Shown in pieces: positions 5,994 through 9,862 of a DNA stretch of 9,862 nt. The position numbers were made by a program, and so were the translations under genes. The notes under the pieces are model-generated. The model searched no databases. It had not been told where the DNA came from and was given only the letters and a program-made list of their open reading frames with translations. The stretch is from Nitrososphaeria archaeon (GTDB lineage Archaea > Thermoproteota > Nitrososphaeria > Nitrososphaerales > Nitrososphaeraceae). Numbering within the stretch: the first letter of the stretch is position 1; the number at the start of each line of letters is the position of its first letter. The stretch lies in NCBI GenBank assembly GCA_021324715.1, contig JAJPIN010000148.1:1-9862 (forward strand). The letters run 5' to 3'.

Positions 5994-6311
5994 ATGGAAC
6001 ACCAAAACGTTTTTCTTAGAGGATTTTGGTCATTTCCAATGATAACAATTATGGCCAATGAAGAAATTAAAGTGAATAATAATGTGTATAAAGTTACGGT
6101 AAATGATCAAACCAGAATGTATGTTATGAAGCTCAATAGACTTTATCAACAAGGATTTAACGATGTTGATAGTTTTGATGAAATTAGCTCCGAGATTTCT
6201 AATACCATCAATAATCTACTAAAACATAGCTTGTCCCCAGAGGTGAGTGAAGAGGACATGGATGGTGCTGTAAAACAGCTATTACATATGTTTGATAAAA
6301 CCAAGAAGTGA
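5994..6311 (+). CDS. small unknown protein, probably conserved in thaumarchaea
   Basis: I do not recognise a family. The longest form has 105 residues. An in-frame ATG at 6051 gives MANEEIKVNNNVYKVTVNDQ... (86 residues) and may be the true start, because the first 19 residues (aromatic, uncharged) look unlike the rest. A weak TATA-like stretch around 5963-5972 fits the longer form, and neither ATG has a ribosome-binding site. The body is soluble: a short beta region (about 24-45), then mostly helix, with an acidic stretch PEVSEEDMDGAVKQLLHMFDKTKK at the end. No cysteine, no membrane segment. It lies on the same strand between the regulator (93 bp) and the cdvB paralogue (103 bp), each with room for its own promoter. 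Confidence 0.6.
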   Translation: MEHQNVFLRGFWSFPMITIMANEEIKVNNNVYKVTVNDQTRMYVMKLNRLYQQGFNDVDSFDEISSEISNTINNLLKHSLSPEVSEEDMDGAVKQLLHMFDKTKK

Positions 6312-6373
6312 GGTAATCCTCAAACCCACTTATTACTTTGTAACCTCTGATGCGGCGATCTAGGTAACATTTG

Positions 6374-6383
6374 ATATTATAAG
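6374..6383 (+). promoter_or_regulatory. TATA box of the cdvB paralogue
   Basis: ATATTATAAG, centred about 37 bp before the ATG at 6415. This gives a short leader of about 11 bases containing AGAGAAG, a poor ribosome-binding site. Confidence 0.4.
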
Positions 6384-6414
6384 CAAAAAAAGTGATAGGA
6401 TTTAGAGAAGTATA

Positions 6415-7062
6415 ATGTCCTTTAAAGATAAGTGGAATAAAACGCAGCCCGAGAATATGGCAGTAAAAATTTTGGAAAGTATCAAATCTCAACCTCCACT
6501 AAAACCACGAATTGAGGAGGCTCAAAAGAAGTTAGAACTTCAAATTTCAAAACTAGAAGCTATTTCGGCTAAAATAGTAGAAAAAGATCAACTTATTTTT
6601 AAAAGAATAGTGCATTCAATACAAACCCATGATCTACAATATGCTAAATTACTTTCAAATGAGCTCTCGCAAATTCGCAAGATGAGCAAGATGGTAGATT
6701 CTGCGAAGTTAGCATTAGAGCAAATTCAATTACGGCTAAACACAATCACTGAGCTAGGAGATGTTGTCGTTACATTAACGCCAGCGATGTCTGTAATAAA
6801 AAACATTCAAGGTGGATTATCTTCTATGGTTCCTGAAGCAGACCAATCACTTTCTCAAATATCAGATCTGATGGGAGGAATATTGTCGGATTCTGCACAG
6901 ATTCCCCAACATGAAGTGGATAATGGAAGAGCATTAAGTGAGGAATCAACAAGCATTATTGAAGAAGCTACTGTTCTAGTAGAACAAAGTATGAAAGAGA
7001 AATTTCCTGATCTATCTTCAATTAACGTAGATGAAAAAAGTACAGAGGCATCTACTTACTAA
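6415..7062 (+). CDS. cdvB: ESCRT-III/Snf7-like cell division protein, CdvB paralogue
   Basis: A homologue of the archaeal CdvB proteins, which polymerise at mid-cell to constrict the membrane and are remodelled by the AAA ATPase CdvC (Vps4-like). The 215 residues are nearly all helical: basic N-terminus, LKPRIEEAQKKLELQISKLEAISAKIVEKDQLIFKRIV (29-66) as the first long helical hairpin, then the central part with the family segment LNTITELGDVVVTLTPAMSVIKNIQGGLSSMVPEADQSLSQISDLMGGILS (108-158), and a C-terminal helix STSIIEEATVLVEQSMKEKFPDL (178-200). The acidic C-terminal tail has no broken-winged-helix domain and no clear proline-rich MIM2 motif, so this is a CdvB1/B2-like paralogue rather than the CdvA-binding form. 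cdvA and cdvC are not in the window. It converges with the next gene, four bases apart. Confidence 0.85.
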   Translation: MSFKDKWNKTQPENMAVKILESIKSQPPLKPRIEEAQKKLELQISKLEAISAKIVEKDQLIFKRIVHSIQTHDLQYAKLLSNELSQIRKMSKMVDSAKLALEQIQLRLNTITELGDVVVTLTPAMSVIKNIQGGLSSMVPEADQSLSQISDLMGGILSDSAQIPQHEVDNGRALSEESTSIIEEATVLVEQSMKEKFPDLSSINVDEKSTEASTY

Positions 7063-7066
7063 ATTC

Positions 7067-7417
7067 CTATTTTTTATTGCTTGATTTAGCAATAAATTTA
7101 ATAACTTTTTTGATTCTGCTTATTGTAGGATAACTATATCCTTTGTTTCTGTATGTCCTTATCATGGACTTCCAGTTTGCAAGTCGCCATCTGGCTTGTT
7201 CCTTAGTTAACATACTAGTCTCTTTTTTTACAAAACTCTTCCTTCCAAGAATCAAATAACCACCATCCTTCGCTTTTTGTCGATTGTACGCAAATTTGAG
7301 TCCTGAAACTATTGATTCAGAATGTAAAAGAGAAAAATAATATTTTATCTCTCTATATTGGCGTTCTGTAACAGCCAATTTGATCTTTAATTCTCTTTCT
7401 ACCATAAAAGCAATCAT
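7067..7417 (-). CDS. small, very basic unknown protein
   Basis: Not a family I recognise. It has 116 residues from ATG 7417, or 112 from ATG 7405 (MVERELKIKL...). The second start is favoured because the TATA-like TTTATTTAATATAA lies only 9-20 bp before the first ATG but 21-32 bp before the second, fitting a leaderless mRNA. About a quarter of residues are Lys or Arg, with few acids after residue 50 and no cysteine or membrane segment. Predicted helices lie at about 15-35 and 70-112, and the C-terminus IKKVIKFIAKSSNKK is strongly cationic, suggesting nucleic-acid binding (inference). Directly upstream lie two copies of a long palindrome, the nearer touching the promoter. It is separated from the bioBF operon by 269 bp. 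Confidence 0.65.
   Translation of the reverse strand: MIAFMVERELKIKLAVTERQYREIKYYFSLLHSESIVSGLKFAYNRQKAKDGGYLILGRKSFVKKETSMLTKEQARWRLANWKSMIRTYRNKGYSYPTISRIKKVIKFIAKSSNKK
7070..7075 (+). terminator. T6 run after the cdvB paralogue
   Basis: Six T residues begin eight bases after the stop, inside the 3' end of the opposite-strand gene. Oligo-T is enough for archaeal intrinsic termination. No hairpin precedes it. Confidence 0.35.
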
Positions 7418-7423
7418 ACGTTA

Positions 7424-7437
7424 TATTAAATAAATAT
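7424..7437 (-). promoter_or_regulatory. TATA region of the basic protein gene
   Basis: The minus strand reads ATATTTATTTAATATAA immediately after the nearer palindrome. Its centre is about 26 bp before the ATG at 7405, so a protein bound at the palindrome would sit on the BRE/TATA edge. Confidence 0.4.
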
Positions 7438-7461
7438 TGCTAAAGTCGAATTATGAAATAT
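7434..7461. repeat. palindrome copy 1 (promoter-proximal)
   Basis: 28 bp matching copy 2 at 25 of 28 positions. Half-sites are ATATTGC...and its mirror around a TCGA core; this copy is the less symmetric. It ends against the TATA region of the basic protein gene. Confidence 0.7.
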
Positions 7462-7504
7462 TAATCTTTTAGAAAAATTATCCTACATCACGAAGTATTA
7501 GATT

Positions 7505-7534
7505 TATATTGCAAAATTCGAATTATGCAATATA
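7505..7534. repeat. palindrome copy 2 (promoter-distal), 30 bp
   Basis: 14 of 15 base pairs match around a centre between 7519 and 7520. The half-site is TATATTGCAAAATTC and the other half its reverse complement with one change (7514/7525). There is no loop, which suits a dimeric DNA-binding protein rather than an RNA hairpin. Confidence 0.8.
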
Positions 7535-7686
7535 GAATAGCTAACTATCTTGGTAGTAATAATTATTAGAAGACATGTCAACATCTTTTTGATAGACGGG
7601 CAGCAATTTCAGGTTGAAACTAAATATTCAACTTTAATTAAACGGTGCAACCAATCTAATGTCTAGATACGATGGAGATATTATGA

Positions 7687-8847
7687 TTAAATTAATTTAA
7701 AATTTCTACCAATATTTTCGAGCTCTTCTAAGGTATAATGTAACTGTTCTTTCGTATGTGCCGCACTTACTGACAACCTCAATACTGCATGGCCCTTCTT
7801 AACTGTTGGAAATCTCATGGGATGGGCAAATATGCCTTTCTGCAGCAATCTATTGCCTAATTTCACAGCAACATTTTCAGAATTAATGCGTATGGGGATT
7901 ATTTGGCTAATCGAATTTCCTGTATCATATCCTATCTTCTTTAAACCGTTCAGTAAGAATCTCACATTTTTGAATAATTTTCGTTGTAAAATACCTTCTT
8001 TTGCAATAGTAATGGCCTTTAGCGCAGAATTACATAAATGGGTTGGAAGAGCTGAAGTATATATGAATTGTCTGGATCTATTTATTAGAAAATCCCTAAC
8101 TATATCATTACAAGCAACATATCCTCCAAAACAACCTAAGGCCTTACTAAGACTACTAACATGAACATCAATCAATTTATTGACTTTTAACTCAGAAGGG
8201 GTTCCAGAGCCATTTTTCCCAAAAACAAAGTCCCCATGAGCATCGTCTACAATTGTGAAGAGACTAAACTCCTTTGCTAAATTGCAGATTGAATTCAAGT
8301 TTGACATGTCTCCTTCTATGCTAAATATTCCTTCAGTAACCAAAATTTTCTTGCCGCTAATACCTCTTAATAAATTTAGAAGGTGTTCTGAGTCATTGTG
8401 ACGAAATATTTTGATCTTGGCATTACTTAGACGACAACCATCAATAATACTAGCGTGATTTAGTTCGTCACTGAAAATTGTTGTATTACTGTCAGCTAGT
8501 GTACTTATGACTCCCAGAACAGCTGAATATCCGGTCGTGTATACTAGTGAGGATCGTGTTTTTCTATGTTTTGACAAAACGCCTTCTAATTCTTCGATAG
8601 TTTTATTGTTACCTCCAACTAGTCTTGAACTGCATTGAGATATTTCGTCAAAATCTCTTAATGTATTTTTTATTATTTCTTGATTGGAGGATAAACCAAG
8701 ATAATCATTCGAATTAAAATTGATTATTTTCTTATTTGCAAGAATTAGTGATCCATTATGATTATCAACAGTTCTTAATCTTCTATAGAGATTCTCTGTT
8801 TTCAGTTTATTAATGTCATCCTTGATGAACTCATTTATCGCGGCCAA
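7687..8847 (-). CDS. bioF: 8-amino-7-oxononanoate synthase (BioF)
   Basis: A PLP-dependent alpha-oxoamine synthase, joining L-alanine and pimeloyl-thioester to make 8-amino-7-oxononanoate, the first ring-side step of biotin synthesis. At 386 residues it is normal length. Visible landmarks: NFNSNDYLGLS (43-53), SSRLVGGN (73-80), TGYSAVLGV, ELNHASIIDG with PLP-stacking H131, TEGIFSIEGD (171-180), DDAHG (201-205) where an Asp contacts PLP nitrogen, and SSLSKALGCFGG with the PLP lysine K235. The C-terminus holds RFPTVKKGHAVLRLSVSAAHT. Sequence alone does not exclude 2-amino-3-ketobutyrate CoA ligase, but pairing with bioB favours BioF. The start is TTG at 8847, overlapping the bioB end by 17 bases; a stop lies three codons upstream, so no other start fits. 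Translational coupling is likely. Confidence 0.9.
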   Translation of the reverse strand: MAAINEFIKDDINKLKTENLYRRLRTVDNHNGSLILANKKIINFNSNDYLGLSSNQEIIKNTLRDFDEISQCSSRLVGGNNKTIEELEGVLSKHRKTRSSLVYTTGYSAVLGVISTLADSNTTIFSDELNHASIIDGCRLSNAKIKIFRHNDSEHLLNLLRGISGKKILVTEGIFSIEGDMSNLNSICNLAKEFSLFTIVDDAHGDFVFGKNGSGTPSELKVNKLIDVHVSSLSKALGCFGGYVACNDIVRDFLINRSRQFIYTSALPTHLCNSALKAITIAKEGILQRKLFKNVRFLLNGLKKIGYDTGNSISQIIPIRINSENVAVKLGNRLLQKGIFAHPMRFPTVKKGHAVLRLSVSAAHTKEQLHYTLEELENIGRNFKLI

Positions 8848-9829
8848 TTTTGTTTATCAATTGGAAATCTTTATTTGGTTCGTTTCCATTTGTAGTAAGA
8901 TATCCTCCTGTTATAATTCCATTTGCTCCAGCCTGGAGTGCTAGCCTGCCACTATCATTAAAGTAAACTTCTCTGCCACCAGCTATTTTCAGTATGGTTT
9001 TTGGCATAATAAATCTCCAAACAGCGATTGTTCTAATTATATCAATTTGATGAATTGAGCAATTATCCAGTTCTTTAGGGGTCCCTTTTCTCGGTATCAA
9101 AATGTTAATTGGAACTTCATCTGGTTTAAGAGATGAAATGGAAAATGCTAATTCAATTCGTTGTTTTGTGGTTTCTCCCATTCCAATGATTCCTCCACAA
9201 CAGAGTTCGAGACCCGCATCCTTGACAATTTTCGCAGTTTTGATTCTATCGGAGAAATCATGGGTCTTACATATCGTCGAAAAGAAACTTTCAGAAGCTT
9301 CTAGATTGTGGTTATACCGCTTAACGCCTAACGATTTTAGTTTTTGTGCACGTTCTGGAGTCATGAAACCAAGTGAAACATTGATTTGCAGTTTCACTGC
9401 CTTTCTTAATTTTTCAATAATTTTGCAAATCTTTTGGAAATCACTTTGTGATGGTTCTCTGTATGCACAAACAAGGCAAAAACTCGAAGCACCATTCGCT
9501 TCAGCTTCCTTTGCTTTCTCTAATATACTATCATCAGCTAAAAGTGGGAATTTTGTTATACCTGTTTCATAAAATGTTGATTGTGCGCAAAAGGAACAAT
9601 CCTCCGGACAATTTCCTGATTTTGCGTTTATCAGCGATTCAACATCAATATTCTCATCATTAAAATTTTTGGTAATGATGTTAGCCGAATCAGCCAGCTT
9701 TATCACATTGTTAGTAGAAATTAATCTTTCAGCGTCATCGAAGCAAATACTATCTCCATTAATTACCTTCTTCATACAAGAATCAATGAAATCGAAATCT
9801 TGCATCAGTAGTCCTACTTCAGAACCCAT
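8831..9829 (-). CDS. bioB: biotin synthase (BioB), radical SAM, with unusual second-cluster ligands
   Basis: Converts dethiobiotin to biotin. The radical SAM motif C74-x3-C78-x2-C81 is in SGNCPEDCSFCAQS. Other family blocks follow: YNHNLE (172-177), GGIIGMGET (212-220), VPINILIPRKGTP (239-251), RFIMP, GGRE, and GANGIITGGYLTTNGNE. Compared with E. coli BioB, the second-cluster ligand C97 aligns with C118 and C188 with C210, but C128 is N150 (QINVSLGF) and R260 is K281 (LKIAGGRE); extra cysteines occur at C121 and C211. The start may be ATG 9829 (332 residues) or ATG 9805 (324), the latter preceded by AGGA seven bases upstream. An AT-rich box (TTAATTAA) lies 10-18 bp before 9829, which also favours 9805. 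First gene of bioBF; bioA and bioD are not in the window. Confidence 0.93.
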   Translation of the reverse strand: MGSEVGLLMQDFDFIDSCMKKVINGDSICFDDAERLISTNNVIKLADSANIITKNFNDENIDVESLINAKSGNCPEDCSFCAQSTFYETGITKFPLLADDSILEKAKEAEANGASSFCLVCAYREPSQSDFQKICKIIEKLRKAVKLQINVSLGFMTPERAQKLKSLGVKRYNHNLEASESFFSTICKTHDFSDRIKTAKIVKDAGLELCCGGIIGMGETTKQRIELAFSISSLKPDEVPINILIPRKGTPKELDNCSIHQIDIIRTIAVWRFIMPKTILKIAGGREVYFNDSGRLALQAGANGIITGGYLTTNGNEPNKDFQLINKIGRDK

Positions 9830-9838
9830 AATTAATGT

Positions 9839-9846
9839 TTAATTAA
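9839..9846 (-). promoter_or_regulatory. possible TATA box of bioBF
   Basis: TTAATTAA on the minus strand. It predicts transcription starting a few bases inside the 332-residue form, so the shorter BioB from 9805 with an AGGA ribosome-binding site may be the real product. The window ends 16 bp further on, so any operator is out of sight. Confidence 0.35.
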
Positions 9847-9862
9847 TCACAAGTATTAATTT

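Larger units (their letters stand above)
7418..7686. other. 269-bp non-coding gap with twin palindromes
   Basis: No ORF above 30 codons reads sensibly. It contains the promoter of the basic protein, two palindromes (7434-7461, 7505-7534), and T-rich DNA just after the bioF stop (on the minus strand, around 7674-7686) that could end the bioBF transcript. The part from 7540 to 7670 shows nothing I can name. Confidence 0.55.

Noticed and set aside
6208..6492. Minus-strand ORF of 94 codons spanning the end of the small unknown gene and the start of cdvB
   Set aside because: It overlaps two plus-strand genes and the cdvB promoter, and looks like random sequence rich in aromatic residues.
7434..7534. 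The twin palindromes as a bacterial-type BirA biotin operator
   Set aside because: They lie downstream of bioF rather than before bioB, and the half-site does not resemble the TTGTAAACC-type BirA site with its long spacer.
7434..7534. The twin palindromes as a CRISPR remnant or replication origin
   Set aside because: There are only two copies, no spacer-repeat regularity, no cas genes and no cdc6/orc1 gene or origin boxes nearby.
7659..7700. A 13-codon plus-strand ORF (MSRYDGDIM...) at the bioF 3' end
   Set aside because: Too short to separate from chance, and it has no promoter or ribosome-binding site.
7817..8164. Plus-strand ORF inside bioF, and similar ones inside bioB (9102-9663)
   Set aside because: They are antisense to well-conserved enzymes with complete motifs.

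Overview
The window looks like chromosomal DNA of an ammonia-oxidising archaeon (Thaumarchaeota/Nitrososphaeria), possibly a soil type such as Nitrososphaera or Nitrosocosmicus. The evidence is archaeal/eukaryotic-type ribosomal proteins (S24e, S27ae), a Pus10-type pseudouridine synthase, archaeal-type phosphoglycolate phosphatase, an ESCRT-III/CdvB cell-division protein, tRNA genes without encoded CCA, a tRNA intron with a bulge-helix-bulge motif, AT-rich TATA boxes about 25 bp from starts (leaderless or short-leader mRNAs) and very AT-rich DNA. Genus-level placement is inference.

Layout. 1-627 (+): 3' part of a strongly diverged pus10. 693-1424 (-): tRNA-Arg(CCG) with a 14-nt intron, then rps24e and rps27ae. 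1582-4212 (+): phosphoglycolate phosphatase and argS, three bases apart. 4257-4983 (-): purS and a DUF1622 membrane protein. 4984-5582: mostly non-coding, with tRNA-Thr(TGT), inverted repeats and a direct repeat. 5583-7062 (+): an ArsR-like winged-helix regulator, a small unknown protein and a CdvB/ESCRT-III paralogue. 7067-7417 (-): a small, very basic unknown protein. 7418-7686: non-coding, with two near-identical long palindromes. 7687-9829 (-): bioB and bioF, overlapping, for the last and an early step of biotin synthesis.

Most genes are housekeeping: translation (pus10, two tRNAs, two ribosomal proteins, argS), 2-phosphoglycolate removal, purine and biotin synthesis, and cell division. 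I see no transposon, CRISPR array, phage module or defence island, and no clear new multi-gene system.

Points worth a second look are: (a) the pair of about 28-30-bp palindromes, centres 72 bp apart, upstream of the basic orphan protein; (b) the tRNA-Arg intron at position 29/30, which can make the tRNA be misread; (c) a Pus10 that appears to lack its catalytic Asp and a conserved Tyr, alongside two tRNAs that each lack U at position 54 or 55, the two Pus10 targets; and (d) a BioB in which two of the four classical [2Fe-2S] ligands are replaced while two extra cysteines appear.
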